From: Paracoccus albus
GTDB taxonomy: Bacteria > Pseudomonadota > Alphaproteobacteria > Rhodobacterales > Rhodobacteraceae
Assembly (NCBI RefSeq): GCF_027913035.1
Contig: NZ_CP115775.1
Span: 558,001 to 622,000, forward strand
Reading direction: 5' to 3'
DNA length: 64,000 nt
Shown here: positions 17,643 to 26,869 of the stretch, in pieces
Layout: the number at the start of each line of letters is the position of its first letter
Position numbering within the stretch: the stretch's first letter is position 1
Made by a program: the position numbers and the translations under genes
Notes under the pieces: model-generated
The model's database searches: none
The model's input: only the letters and a program-made list of their open reading frames with translations
Told to the model about the DNA's origin: nothing

Positions 17643-19616
17643 ATGGCCGCCAAGGACGAAGACAACTCCCGCGACGAAAGCCAGGACAACGACCACTCCC
17701 TCGACGTTTCGCAAGCGGCGGTCAAAAAGATGATCGCAGAGGCGAAAGAGCGTGGTTACATCACTTATGACCAGCTCAACGCCGTGCTTCCGCCCGAGCA
17801 GGTCAGTTCCGACCAGATCGAAGATGTGATGTCCATGCTGTCGGAGATGGGCATCCAGGTCGTGGAGAATGAAGAAGAAGGTGAGGATGGCGAAACCGGC
17901 GGAGAGGTGGTGACCACCTCCACCTCGCGCGAAGTTGCCGTCGCCACTTCTGAAACGGAAAAACTTGACCGCACCGATGATCCGGTGCGCATGTATCTGC
18001 GCGAGATGGGCAGCGTCGAACTGCTGTCGCGCGAGGGCGAGATTGCCATCGCCAAACGGATAGAGGCCGGGCGCAACACCATGATCCTCGGGCTTTGCGA
18101 AAGCCCGCTGACCTTCAAGGCCATCACCATGTGGCGGCAGGAGCTTCTGGACGAAGACATTTTGCTGCGCGATGTCATCGACCTTGAAACCACCTTCGGC
18201 CAGTCGATGGATGACGAGGACGAAGAGGAATTGACTGCGGGTGCCGCCAACACTACCACCCGCCCCGAATCCGAGGAAAAGCAGGAAACGGATGCCGATG
18301 GCAATCCGATGCAATCGGATGACGATGACGAGGATGACGGCGCCAACCTGTCGCTGGCTGCAATGGAAGCCAGCCTGAAGCCGCAGGTTCTGGAAACGCT
18401 GGAAGCCATCGCGCGCGACTATGAAGATCTTGCCAATATGCAGGATCAGCGGATGTCGGCGACGCTGAATGAAGATGGCAGTTTCTCTTCCACGGATGAG
18501 GACGCCTATCAGAAGCTGCGCAGCGAGATCGTGACGCTGGTGAACTCTCTTCATCTGCACAACAACCGTATCGAAGCGCTTGTCGACCAGCTTTATGGGA
18601 TCAACCGCCGTATCGTCACCATCGACAGCGGTATGGTGAAACTGGCCGACGCCGCACGGATCAACCGCCGTGAATTCATCGACGCGTATCGTGGTGCCGA
18701 ACTCGACCCGGCATGGGTCGAGCGGATGTTGGAGAACAAGGGTCGTGGCTGGCAGGCGCTGTTTGAGCGTTCGCGTGACAATGTCGAAAAGCTGCGTGGC
18801 GACATGGCAGAGGTCGGCCAATATGTCGGCGTCGACATTCAGGAGTTCCGCCGCATCGTCAGCCAGGTTCAGCGCGGCGAGAAAGAGGCACGGCAGGCCA
18901 AGAAGGAAATGGTCGAGGCAAACCTGCGCCTGGTGATCTCGATTGCCAAGAAATACACCAATCGTGGCCTTCAATTCCTTGACCTTATTCAGGAAGGCAA
19001 TATCGGCCTGATGAAGGCGGTGGACAAGTTCGAGTATCGCCGCGGTTACAAGTTCAGCACCTATGCAACCTGGTGGATCCGTCAGGCGATCACGCGATCC
19101 ATCGCCGATCAGGCCCGCACGATCCGTATCCCGGTCCATATGATCGAAACGATCAACAAGCTGGTGCGCACCGGTCGCCAGATGCTGCATGAAATCGGCC
19201 GCGAACCGACGCCGGAAGAACTGGCCGAAAAGCTGCAAATGCCGCTGGAAAAGGTCCGCAAGGTGATGAAAATCGCCAAGGAACCGATTTCTCTGGAAAC
19301 CCCGATCGGGGACGAGGAAGACAGCCAGCTTGGCGATTTCATCGAGGACAAGAACGCCGTTCTGCCTCTGGACAGCGCCATCCAGGAAAACCTGAAGGAA
19401 ACCACGACGCGGGTGCTGGCCAGCCTGACCCCGCGCGAGGAACGGGTTCTGCGGATGCGCTTTGGCATCGGCATGAACACCGACCACACGCTGGAAGAGG
19501 TCGGTCAGCAGTTCAGCGTGACCCGCGAGCGGATCCGCCAGATCGAGGCAAAGGCGCTACGCAAGCTGAAACATCCTTCGCGCTCGCGCAAGTTGCGCAG
19601 CTTCCTGGATCAATGA
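17643..19616 (+). CDS. rpoD: RNA polymerase primary sigma factor (sigma-70, RpoD)
   Basis: The roughly 657-residue housekeeping sigma factor. Visible parts are region 1.1 ([12 protein letters not shown]), region 1.2 ([20 protein letters not shown]), a long acidic non-conserved insert of glutamate/aspartate runs near residues 190-230, region 2 ([19 protein letters not shown] and [12 protein letters not shown]), region 3 (HMIETINKL) and region 4 ([20 protein letters not shown]). Start 17643 has AGGA five bases upstream; ATG 17637 is also in frame but sits directly against that AGG. Length is normal for the alphaproteobacterial factor. Confidence 0.97.
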   Translation: MAAKDEDNSRDESQDNDHSLDVSQAAVKKMIAEAKERGYITYDQLNAVLPPEQVSSDQIEDVMSMLSEMGIQVVENEEEGEDGETGGEVVTTSTSREVAVATSETEKLDRTDDPVRMYLREMGSVELLSREGEIAIAKRIEAGRNTMILGLCESPLTFKAITMWRQELLDEDILLRDVIDLETTFGQSMDDEDEEELTAGAANTTTRPESEEKQETDADGNPMQSDDDDEDDGANLSLAAMEASLKPQVLETLEAIARDYEDLANMQDQRMSATLNEDGSFSSTDEDAYQKLRSEIVTLVNSLHLHNNRIEALVDQLYGINRRIVTIDSGMVKLADAARINRREFIDAYRGAELDPAWVERMLENKGRGWQALFERSRDNVEKLRGDMAEVGQYVGVDIQEFRRIVSQVQRGEKEARQAKKEMVEANLRLVISIAKKYTNRGLQFLDLIQEGNIGLMKAVDKFEYRRGYKFSTYATWWIRQAITRSIADQARTIRIPVHMIETINKLVRTGRQMLHEIGREPTPEELAEKLQMPLEKVRKVMKIAKEPISLETPIGDEEDSQLGDFIEDKNAVLPLDSAIQENLKETTTRVLASLTPREERVLRMRFGIGMNTDHTLEEVGQQFSVTRERIRQIEAKALRKLKHPSRSRKLRSFLDQ

Positions 19617-19631
19617 TTGGTCAATAAAAGC

Positions 19632-19662
19632 TAATTGGCGTAGTAAGTAGTTGCGCCAATTA
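19632..19662. terminator. Inverted repeat after rpoD
   Basis: TAATTGGCG at 19632-19640 pairs with CGCCAATTA at 19654-19662 around a 13-base loop, 16 bp past the rpoD stop. The T-tract is missing, so termination strength is uncertain. Confidence 0.35.
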
Positions 19663-19706
19663 AGTAAAATGCCCTAGCTGGTATTAACACGATTGGATAC
19701 TTTGCT

Positions 19707-20108
19707 ATGGTTCTGTCACATATTCTCTATCGAAGCTCGGGTCGGCTGGATCAATTCAAGCAAGATTGTGAGGATATTCTTGTAAGCGCGCGGCGTCAGA
19801 ATCAGGAATATCGCCTGAGCGGGTTTCTTCATGCCGAAGACGGAATTTTCGTGCAATGGCTGGAAGGACCGGCAGAGGCGCTCGACTTTGTCGCTGGTAA
19901 GATTCTTGCCGATCCGCGTCATCGCGACATCGCAATTCTTGCAAAGGGCGAGATAGCAGAACGTCAGTTTCCGCGTTGGTCTATGGGTTTTTCCACTGGT
20001 GAGAGTGCACCGTTGTTCGAATATCTGGCCGAGCAGGATATAAATACCCATGACAAACGCGCTTATGCCAGCGGTATCCACCGCTTCCTGCTGGAGCGCG
20101 TGGCCTGA
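19707..20108 (+). CDS. BLUF-domain blue-light sensor, single domain
   Basis: This 133-residue protein is essentially only a BLUF domain, which binds FAD and senses blue light through hydrogen-bond rearrangement. The key residues are present: Y8 in ILYRSSG, N32, Q50 in FVQWLEGP and W91/M93 in RWSMGF. DPRHRDIAIL matches the conserved helix. No effector domain is fused, so output would come from protein partners or the short helical C-terminal tail (residues 100-133). It is a stand-alone gene between rpoD and rmuC, with its own 90-bp upstream region. No strong ribosome-binding site is visible. Confidence 0.92.
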   Translation: MVLSHILYRSSGRLDQFKQDCEDILVSARRQNQEYRLSGFLHAEDGIFVQWLEGPAEALDFVAGKILADPRHRDIAILAKGEIAERQFPRWSMGFSTGESAPLFEYLAEQDINTHDKRAYASGIHRFLLERVA

Positions 20109-20168
20109 AGGCTTGCGACACTCTGCCTGATCCGCTAGGCACAAAACAAGAACACTGGCGGAGAGCAT

Positions 20169-21650
20169 ATGCCCGAAATATTGCAGCTTTGGCTGTCGGA
20201 CCCGTTGACGGCGGGCAGGATCGTATTTGTGCTCATCTTGCTTCTGGTGTTGGCACTGATCTTTTTCTGGCGATCACGCAAACAGAATGCCACGCTGAAT
20301 GCAGAACGAAATGTTCTGAAGGTCGAACTGCAAAAGCGCGACGACGACATCAGGCGACAGGCTGACCAGATAAATGCGCTGCGTGTCACAGCCGATGAAA
20401 CTGGCAAGCAGGCGCGGGCAGAGGCGCTTCGGGCCGGGCAGGCCGAAACCCGTCTTGAAGATCGTATCGCGCGCTTGGCGGAGCTATCGGAAGAACGAGA
20501 TGGGTTGAACGATGCGCTGTATAACGCGCGACAAACCGTATCGGGCCTGCAATCCGATCTGGCGCAGGCGAGGCTGGCCGCCGAAAAGGACCGCGAACGC
20601 GCCGAACACGATCTCGCCCAGATACGCGAATTGCGCGAGGAAATGACCCGCCAGTTCCGGCTGATGGCTGATGAAACGCTGCGGGTCCAGGGCGCGGATA
20701 TGCAGAAAAGCCATGGCGAGCAGCTCAACGCGCTGCTCAACCCGTTCCGCGAACAGGTGCTGCATTTTCAGCGAGAGTTGCGTGACCGGAACCGCATCCT
20801 TGATGAAGAGGGCGCGCGCCTGCGCGAACAGATCGCAAATATCGGCAATGAAGCAAGCGCTTTGACCCGTGCGCTAAAAGGCGACAAGCAGAAGCAGGGC
20901 GCCTGGGGCGAAATGATCCTTGAGCGAATACTTGAGGAATCGGGCTTAGAGCGTGGAATTCATTACGATACGCAATCCAGTTGGACGGATGAAGACGGCA
21001 GGACATGGCGTCCGGATGTAATCGTTCGGATGCCGCAGAAGAAACTGCTGGTCGTCGACAGTAAGGTCAGTCTGATTGCCTATGAGCAGGCGGTAAATGC
21101 CGAGGATGATGCGGCGCGAACGGCAGCGCTGAAACGCCATGTAGAGGCGATACGTTCGCATGTCACGGCGCTGTCGGCCAAAGGTTATGATCAGCTTGAC
21201 GACGGTGCGGTCGACTATGTTCTCATGTTCATCCCGATCGAAGGCGCGTTTTCCGAGGCCCTGCGGGTTGACCCCGGCCTTGCCAGCTTTGCGATGGATC
21301 GTCGTGTCGGTTTGACGACACCGACGACGCTGATGCTGACCCTGCGCACCGTAGAACATATCTGGATGGTTGAACGGCGCGAAAGCAACGCGTTAGAGAT
21401 CGCAAAGCGCGCCGGTCAGCTTTACGACAAGGTTGCGGGCTTTGTTGATGCGCTTGATGGTGTTGGGGCGGCTTTGGGCAAGGCTACCGATGCGCATCGG
21501 GTCGCGGTAGATCGTCTGTCACGCGGCAATGGCAATGTGATCCGGCAGGTCGAAATGCTGCGCGAACTGGGCGCGCGGACGACGAAACGGCTTTCAATGG
21601 ATCACGATAAGCTTGATGGGCTGCCACCGCCGGATGAGGCGGAAGAATGA
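20169..21650 (+). CDS. rmuC: DNA recombination protein RmuC
   Basis: This 493-residue protein has an N-terminal membrane anchor (VFVLILLLVLALIFFW, residues 19-34), a long coiled coil (about residues 40-190) and the RmuC domain (about 220-440). In that domain DVIVRMPQKKLLVVDSKVSL and YVLMFIPIEGAFSEAL resemble the PD-(D/E)XK nuclease-like core. RmuC proteins limit inversion of short repeats, probably as nucleases. Its stop overlaps the YjbQ-family start by four bases (ATGA), so the pair is coupled. Confidence 0.92.
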   Translation: MPEILQLWLSDPLTAGRIVFVLILLLVLALIFFWRSRKQNATLNAERNVLKVELQKRDDDIRRQADQINALRVTADETGKQARAEALRAGQAETRLEDRIARLAELSEERDGLNDALYNARQTVSGLQSDLAQARLAAEKDRERAEHDLAQIRELREEMTRQFRLMADETLRVQGADMQKSHGEQLNALLNPFREQVLHFQRELRDRNRILDEEGARLREQIANIGNEASALTRALKGDKQKQGAWGEMILERILEESGLERGIHYDTQSSWTDEDGRTWRPDVIVRMPQKKLLVVDSKVSLIAYEQAVNAEDDAARTAALKRHVEAIRSHVTALSAKGYDQLDDGAVDYVLMFIPIEGAFSEALRVDPGLASFAMDRRVGLTTPTTLMLTLRTVEHIWMVERRESNALEIAKRAGQLYDKVAGFVDALDGVGAALGKATDAHRVAVDRLSRGNGNVIRQVEMLRELGARTTKRLSMDHDKLDGLPPPDEAEE

Positions 21651-22063
21651 TCTCTGTCCTGACGGTCCGGACGGTCGGGCCGGGTTTCTACGAAATCACG
21701 GATAAGGTGTCCGGGCTGCTGAAAGGGCAGGGCGACGGTGTACTGACGCTCATGATCCGCCATACCTCGGCCAGCCTTCTGATACAGGAAAACGCTGACC
21801 CGGACGTGCAGCGCGATCTGGCGACATGGCTGGATCGTCTTGCGCCGCAATCTGACGCGCGCGGAATGGAATGGATCACGCACAGGCTTGAAGGTCCTGA
21901 TGACATGCCCGCCCATATCAAGGCGGCAGTGCTGCCGGTGTCGCTACAGGTTCCGGTGCAGGGTGGACGGATGCTGCTGGGACGCTGGCAGGGCATCTAC
22001 CTGGTGGAGCATCGTGCCCAGCCCCATCAGAGAGAGGTTGCCGTTGCCTTCGCGCCGATATGA
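21647..22063 (+). CDS. YjbQ/UPF0047 family protein
   Basis: This is a 138-residue single-domain protein of the secondary thiamine-phosphate synthase family (YjbQ, UPF0047). Seen motifs are IRHTSASLLIQENADPDV in the middle, HIKAAVLPVSLQVPV and the C-terminal GRWQGIYLVEHRAQPHQRE, which hold the conserved histidines and glutamate. The physiological role is still loosely defined; weak thiamine phosphate synthase activity is known for homologues. Coupled to rmuC by a 4-bp overlap. Confidence 0.9.
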   Translation: MISVLTVRTVGPGFYEITDKVSGLLKGQGDGVLTLMIRHTSASLLIQENADPDVQRDLATWLDRLAPQSDARGMEWITHRLEGPDDMPAHIKAAVLPVSLQVPVQGGRMLLGRWQGIYLVEHRAQPHQREVAVAFAPI

Positions 22064-22163
22064 CCCGTATCTGGTGGCATTAACCCTTAAATCTACAAAT
22101 TCTGTTGCGCTTCGCGCTTTGCTTGTGGATAACTTGGGCATCAGATCCAGATAAGGATATAGG

Positions 22164-22634
22164 ATGCGCTGCCCGTTCTGCGGAAATGTCGACACTCAGG
22201 TCAAGGATTCCCGCCCGGCCGAGGATAATGCAGCCATCAGGCGCCGGCGCTTCTGTCCCGCCTGCGGCGGACGCTTCACAACCTATGAACGCGTGCAGCT
22301 TCGCGATCTGGTGGTGGTCAAGACGAATGGACGGCGTGAGGATTTCGATCGGGACAAGATGTCACGCTCTATCCGCATCGCGATGCAGAAACGGCCGATA
22401 GAGCCAGAGCGGATAGATCAGCTGATTTCCGGCATCGTGCGGCGGCTGGAGAGTATGGGCGAAACCGATATCCCCTCGAAGGTGATCGGTGAGATCGTGA
22501 TGGAAACGCTGGCCCGGATCGACAATGTCGCCTATGTGCGCTTTGCCAGCGTCTACAAGAATTTTCAGGATGCGGGGGATTTCGACAAGTTCGTCTCGGA
22601 ATTACGCCCACCGACGGCTGACGACAAAACGTGA
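22164..22634 (+). CDS. nrdR: Transcriptional repressor NrdR
   Basis: The 156-residue NrdR represses ribonucleotide reductase genes in response to ATP/dATP. The zinc ribbon uses C3, C6, C31 and C34 (MRCPFCGN and [15 protein letters not shown]). The ATP-cone domain follows with [15 protein letters not shown] and the C-terminal [15 protein letters not shown]. Size and order are canonical. It overlaps ribD by four bases, the usual nrdR-ribD pairing of this bacterial group. Confidence 0.97.
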   Translation: MRCPFCGNVDTQVKDSRPAEDNAAIRRRRFCPACGGRFTTYERVQLRDLVVVKTNGRREDFDRDKMSRSIRIAMQKRPIEPERIDQLISGIVRRLESMGETDIPSKVIGEIVMETLARIDNVAYVRFASVYKNFQDAGDFDKFVSELRPPTADDKT

Positions 22635-23629
22635 GCGACGATCGTCGGCACATGGCCCACGCGCTGTGCCTGTCGCAGCGCGGATTGGGAAATACCTGGC
22701 CTAATCCTGCAGTCGGATGCGTTATCGTCCGCGACGGGCGCGTCGTTGGTCGTGGCTGGACGCAACCGGGCGGCAGACCCCATGCCGAACGGATGGCTTT
22801 GGATCAGGCAGGCGACGCGGCAAGCGGCGCTACGGCTTACGTCACGCTGGAACCTTGCGCCCATCATGGTCGGACGCCGCCCTGCGCCGACGCGCTGATT
22901 GCCGGCGGGATCGTCCGTGTCGTCACTGCGCTGACCGACCCCGATCCGCGCACGGCGGGACAGGGACATGCGAAACTTCGCGCGGGCGGCGTGGCAGTGA
23001 AAGAAGGAGTGCTGAGCGATCAGGCCGCTTTTCTTCAGCGCGGCTTTCTGAAGCGGATCACCGAAGGCATGCCGATGGTGACGCTGAAGCTTGCGACCAG
23101 TCTGGATGGTCGTATCGCAACCGCCTCGGGCGAAAGCCAGTGGATCACCGGACCACGGGCGCGCCACCATGTGCACCTGATGCGCAAGCGGCACGACGCC
23201 GTGATGGTTGGCGGCGGGACGGCACGCGCTGACCTGCCATCGCTGAATGTGCGCGGCTTTGGATCTGTGCGTCAGCCCGTCAGGATTGTGGTGTCATCGC
23301 AGGCTTTGCCTGCGCTGCCGACCGAAGACGATGCGCACGGCCCGCTCTGGCAGGTGTCGGGTGATCTGCATGAGGTGATGCGAGAACTTGGCGGACGTGG
23401 TCTGACCCGCATTTTCTGCGAAGGCGGGGGCGGGCTGGCGGCAGGGTTGTTGTCGGCCGGTCTTGTCGATGACCTGCTGCTTTACAGCGCCGGGATGGTT
23501 TTGGGGGCCGAAGGACGGCCGGCGATAGGGGGGCTGGATTTTGGTCAGTTGGCCGACGCGCCGCGCTTCGCGTTGCGCCGGTCACTTCGTCTGGGCGATG
23601 ATCTGTGTCAGCATTGGGCACGGCATTAG
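22631..23629 (+). CDS. ribD: Bifunctional riboflavin deaminase/reductase RibD
   Basis: This 332-residue enzyme performs the second and third steps of riboflavin synthesis: deamination of the GTP-derived pyrimidine and NADPH-dependent ribosyl reduction. The N-terminal deaminase has zinc ligands H51, C76 and C85 with catalytic E53 ([21 protein letters not shown]). The reductase domain begins near residue 145 with [14 protein letters not shown] and has [11 protein letters not shown] and [14 protein letters not shown]. It starts at GTG 22631 inside the nrdR stop. Its stop overlaps the convergent kpsC stop by four bases. Confidence 0.95.
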   Translation: MSDDRRHMAHALCLSQRGLGNTWPNPAVGCVIVRDGRVVGRGWTQPGGRPHAERMALDQAGDAASGATAYVTLEPCAHHGRTPPCADALIAGGIVRVVTALTDPDPRTAGQGHAKLRAGGVAVKEGVLSDQAAFLQRGFLKRITEGMPMVTLKLATSLDGRIATASGESQWITGPRARHHVHLMRKRHDAVMVGGGTARADLPSLNVRGFGSVRQPVRIVVSSQALPALPTEDDAHGPLWQVSGDLHEVMRELGGRGLTRIFCEGGGGLAAGLLSAGLVDDLLLYSAGMVLGAEGRPAIGGLDFGQLADAPRFALRRSLRLGDDLCQHWARH

Positions 23630-25566
23630 CGACGCCAGATCCACGAATGACCTGCCAAGGCGCCCTGCATCTTGGCCAGTACACGCAGCTTGCGGTTGCG
23701 GCTAATGCTTGTCTGATCCGCCAGCCGATCCAACGCGACCTCTGGCGGGCACGGCAAGGCGCTGAGCGGATCGAAATAGCGCGGATAGGCGATTAGCGTG
23801 GCATAGGTCAGACCGTCCAGCCCGGGACGCGCCCTTCGTCGAGCCGGAACGGGGCCGAGATCACGTGTCAGGCCCCAGCCGGCATAGAAAGGCGCGCCCA
23901 GCGTGGTGACCGGTATATTCCTCAACAAGGCCTCAAAACCCAATGTCGAGGTGATCGTCCAGACTTCATGAACCTGTGACAACAGCGCGATCGGGTCGGC
24001 TTGATTTGCGACATGGTCAGCCAGTCGGGACACATCAGCCGGGTCGATTTTTCCGGGACGCAGCCCCGCCTCAACATCCGGATGCGGCTTGTAGATCAGG
24101 CAGGCTTCGGGGTTTTCGTCACGCACCCGCTGGAGCAGTGCCAGATTTGTCCGCTCCTTGCCCGCGCCCAAACGGATCGACGCATCGTCCTCAACCTGAC
24201 CCGGCACGATGATACGCTTGCGACCGTCGCTTGTGGGAAGGGCGGCGCTTCCTGAAAGATTGTATTTCGAGAGGCCGGCCTGAACCAAGGCTTGTCGCAG
24301 CGCAGCGGCACGGTCGACAGCGCCCGCAGGCAGGGGGGAGGCGATCAGCTTCTCCAACCGCGAGGGCTTGCTTGGATCATAATAGATACCAAGATCATCC
24401 GAAACCAGCGAAAGCGGCGGTACCAGCTCTGCGCCCAAGCCGCGAGAACGCAGAAAGCCATCCTCCACGCGCATCGGCATCGCGTCTTTCAGTTCATCGG
24501 CGCGACCGGCCCACGCCAAGGTTATCGCGGTCGAGGGCTTGCTGGTAAAACGAATTTGCTTCGCCTCTCCGAATATCTTCGACATGAAGGGCCGTTTCCA
24601 AAGCCGGATTCCATAGGCGAGGTGGCCTGCCTGATCCTGCCGCCATGCCTTGGCCTCTGCCTCGATCTGGTTAAGCGCGCCGTCAAAATCGGTCAGCCGG
24701 TCTCGGCACGGATCATACCAGAGCGGCGCAATCAGATGGCTTGCAGCAAACAGCGCCTCGACCGGGGCCGGGCCGCGTCTGTCCACCGCCTGCTCATCGT
24801 CGCTTAGGCCCCAACCGGCATAGAAGGGCTGACCAAACAGGCGCGGTCGATGCCCGGCCAGAATGGCCTCATATCCGAGTTGAGAACTGACGGCATAAAC
24901 GGCTTTCGCGCCTGCCAGAAGCGCCCAGGGAGACAGGGGGGTGTCGTGAAATGCCTCTCCGTCGCGCAGGTCGGATGGTGTCAGATGTCCGGGCCTTATC
25001 CCGCGCGCGGTCTCTGGATGACTGCGAACGATGATCTTTGCGCCGGGGTTTTCGGTGCGGGCTACGTCCAGCATCGCCAGAAACTCTGGCCGCCCTGCAC
25101 CCATCAATGACGCGTCGCCTTTTGTCTGGTCTATGACCAGAATATAGCCCGGTTCTGGCGGCGCGAGCGCCGGCAGGTGGGCATTGTATTTAGACAGATC
25201 AGCCGCGATCAGACGCTTGATGCCGAGGCTGGCTTTTTCATGCAGTGGCAGCGTCGCGCCAGAGGTAACCAAATTCTCCAGCAGAGAGGGTGCGCCGGGA
25301 TCGAAATGCAGACCCACCGGATCTACGATCAGCCCTACAGGGCCGCGCTTCGCGACGGTTCCGGTTGCCCTTCCCGGCAATATGGATCTGAGAAAGGCAT
25401 CTTCGACGTGCAAAAGCCCTGATCCGCGGCGCGCAGCGATGACACGTCCGCGATAAGCCGTCGGCGAGCTTCCCCAGACAGCGACAAGATCCTCACCTCC
25501 CGGCAGGCCAAATGTCGGCTGCCACCCCGCCAGCTTCAGAATGCGCGAAACCCGCCCGCGAAACAT
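23626..25566 (-). CDS. kpsC: Capsule Kdo glycosyltransferase KpsC (tandem-domain)
   Basis: This roughly 646-residue cytoplasmic enzyme builds the poly-Kdo linker that attaches group 2-type capsule to lipid. The duplication is visible: LHVEDAFLRS near residue 50 and RVEDGFLRSRGLG in the second half, and PFYAGWGLSDD versus PFYAGWGLTRD at each domain end, matching the two alternating Kdo-transferase activities of KpsC. Start 25566 (MFRGRVSRIL) is chosen because the frame above it runs back through a terminator hairpin and into the upstream gene. It is the last gene of the capsule module. Confidence 0.88.
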   Translation of the reverse strand: MFRGRVSRILKLAGWQPTFGLPGGEDLVAVWGSSPTAYRGRVIAARRGSGLLHVEDAFLRSILPGRATGTVAKRGPVGLIVDPVGLHFDPGAPSLLENLVTSGATLPLHEKASLGIKRLIAADLSKYNAHLPALAPPEPGYILVIDQTKGDASLMGAGRPEFLAMLDVARTENPGAKIIVRSHPETARGIRPGHLTPSDLRDGEAFHDTPLSPWALLAGAKAVYAVSSQLGYEAILAGHRPRLFGQPFYAGWGLSDDEQAVDRRGPAPVEALFAASHLIAPLWYDPCRDRLTDFDGALNQIEAEAKAWRQDQAGHLAYGIRLWKRPFMSKIFGEAKQIRFTSKPSTAITLAWAGRADELKDAMPMRVEDGFLRSRGLGAELVPPLSLVSDDLGIYYDPSKPSRLEKLIASPLPAGAVDRAAALRQALVQAGLSKYNLSGSAALPTSDGRKRIIVPGQVEDDASIRLGAGKERTNLALLQRVRDENPEACLIYKPHPDVEAGLRPGKIDPADVSRLADHVANQADPIALLSQVHEVWTITSTLGFEALLRNIPVTTLGAPFYAGWGLTRDLGPVPARRRARPGLDGLTYATLIAYPRYFDPLSALPCPPEVALDRLADQTSISRNRKLRVLAKMQGALAGHSWIWRR

Positions 25567-25581
25567 GCCGCCATTAAATGC

Positions 25582-25613
25582 AAAAAGCCTCCGGGGGGAT
25601 ACCCCGGAGGCTT
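25582..25613 (-). terminator. Intrinsic terminator after the polysaccharide export gene
   Basis: On the minus strand a 12-bp stem, AAGCCTCCGGGG with CCCCGGAGGCTT (25602-25613 and 25585-25596) around a 5-base loop, is followed by TTTTTG. It lies 18 bp beyond the export-lipoprotein stop and 15 bp before the kpsC start. kpsC would therefore be expressed by read-through or from a promoter inside the upstream gene. Confidence 0.75.
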
Positions 25614-25631
25614 GATGACGAAGTTCCGGTA

Positions 25632-26789
25632 TCACTCGGCGAGCGCCTGCAGGTTTCTGGCCGAAGCGGCGCTGCCTGTGATCGCGCCAAGGATTTTCTG
25701 CCACTGCACGTACGGCGCTTCGGTGACATACAACGTATCGCCGTCACGCAGCAGGAAGTCGCGCGCCAGGAACAACCCGTTGGGTCGCGTCAAATCAAGG
25801 ACATAGGCCATGCGCTGTGTGCCACTAACGGGCTGGCCCAGCACGGCCGAGGCGACTTGCGCGGGTTCATCGCGCAGGACAAACACGCCCGTCGGGTCAG
25901 CGGTTTGTGTCGCCAGGCCGCCGACCATCGCGACGCCTTCGATCGCGTTGATCTGTTCATTGCCCAGCGGCACCTTTGTCTGCCCGCCAAGCGCACCAAG
26001 GGCAGTAAAGCTGCGCTGATCCTCTTCGACCATGATCACGTCGCCGGGGCGCAGCGCGATGTCATAGCTTGGGTTGAAGTACAGATCGGTCAGCCAGACC
26101 TTGCCAGTTTCACGACCACGCTTCACCGTGACAACCGCGACCTCGGGCTCGACGTTAACGCCACCGGCCTTTGCCAGCATGGATGACAGCGTGCGGGTCG
26201 GCCGCTCAATCGGGTAAATGCCCTGACCGAAGACCTTGCCCATGACCGACACGGTTGCGCCATCACCGGCCACGCGGGTCACTGTCACCTGCGGATCCGG
26301 GGTCTGGCTTTCCAAACGCTGCGTGATGATCTGGCGCAACTGATCCGGAGAGTTGCCCGCCGCGCGCACACGGCCCGCATAGGGAACGAAGATATAACCG
26401 GCGCTGTCAACCTGAAGCTGCTGCAACTGGGTGGAGCTTTGACCAAGCCCGGTCAGCAGCCCGTCATCGACGTTTTCCCAGACCATCAGCCCAAGCGTAT
26501 CGCCGGGCCGGATCTCATCCGCGCCGACAGAGCCCGCGCCGAGAAATTCATTGCTGAAGCCATAAGCCGGCGTGTAGTTCGCCGTCCTGTTGACGTGGTT
26601 GTTAACATAGATGACATGCGCATCGCCGCCGTTTTCAACTGCGCCCGACAGGATTTCCTTTTTGTTCGGACCAGAGCGGGGCAAACCGCAGGCCGATAGC
26701 GCAGTCACTGCGATCATGGCAAGGATCAGCGGCACACGTATGCCGCGATTGGTTGCGGTTCTTGTTATCGAGAGGGTCAAACTCTTCAC
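25632..26789 (-). CDS. Outer-membrane polysaccharide export lipoprotein (Wza/KpsD-like)
   Basis: This 385-residue secreted protein has a lipoprotein signal peptide with lipobox LSAC (Cys at about residue 34). A Poly_export domain follows (IRPGDTLGLMVWENVDD to PYAGRVRAAGNSPDQL), then SLBB beta-grasp repeats (SVMGKVFGQGIYPI and ALGALGGQTKVPLG). Proteins of this family form the outer-membrane channel through which capsule is exported. The C-terminal helical part (VTEAPYVQWQKILGAI) is short. It lies between kpsS upstream and kpsC downstream on the same strand. KpsM/KpsT/KpsE, needed for export, are not in this window. Confidence 0.9.
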   Translation of the reverse strand: MKSLTLSITRTATNRGIRVPLILAMIAVTALSACGLPRSGPNKKEILSGAVENGGDAHVIYVNNHVNRTANYTPAYGFSNEFLGAGSVGADEIRPGDTLGLMVWENVDDGLLTGLGQSSTQLQQLQVDSAGYIFVPYAGRVRAAGNSPDQLRQIITQRLESQTPDPQVTVTRVAGDGATVSVMGKVFGQGIYPIERPTRTLSSMLAKAGGVNVEPEVAVVTVKRGRETGKVWLTDLYFNPSYDIALRPGDVIMVEEDQRSFTALGALGGQTKVPLGNEQINAIEGVAMVGGLATQTADPTGVFVLRDEPAQVASAVLGQPVSGTQRMAYVLDLTRPNGLFLARDFLLRDGDTLYVTEAPYVQWQKILGAITGSAASARNLQALAE

Positions 26790-26869
26790 TCCTGCTTCTT
26801 ACCTTGCCGGAAAACGCCTCGGCGCAACGTTAACTTGTGATTCGACATTTTTCCATAACGTATTGCGAT

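Noticed and set aside
17556..19487. 643-codon minus-strand frame opposite rpoD
   Set aside because: Low-complexity translation without motifs, fully overlapping the strong rpoD gene.
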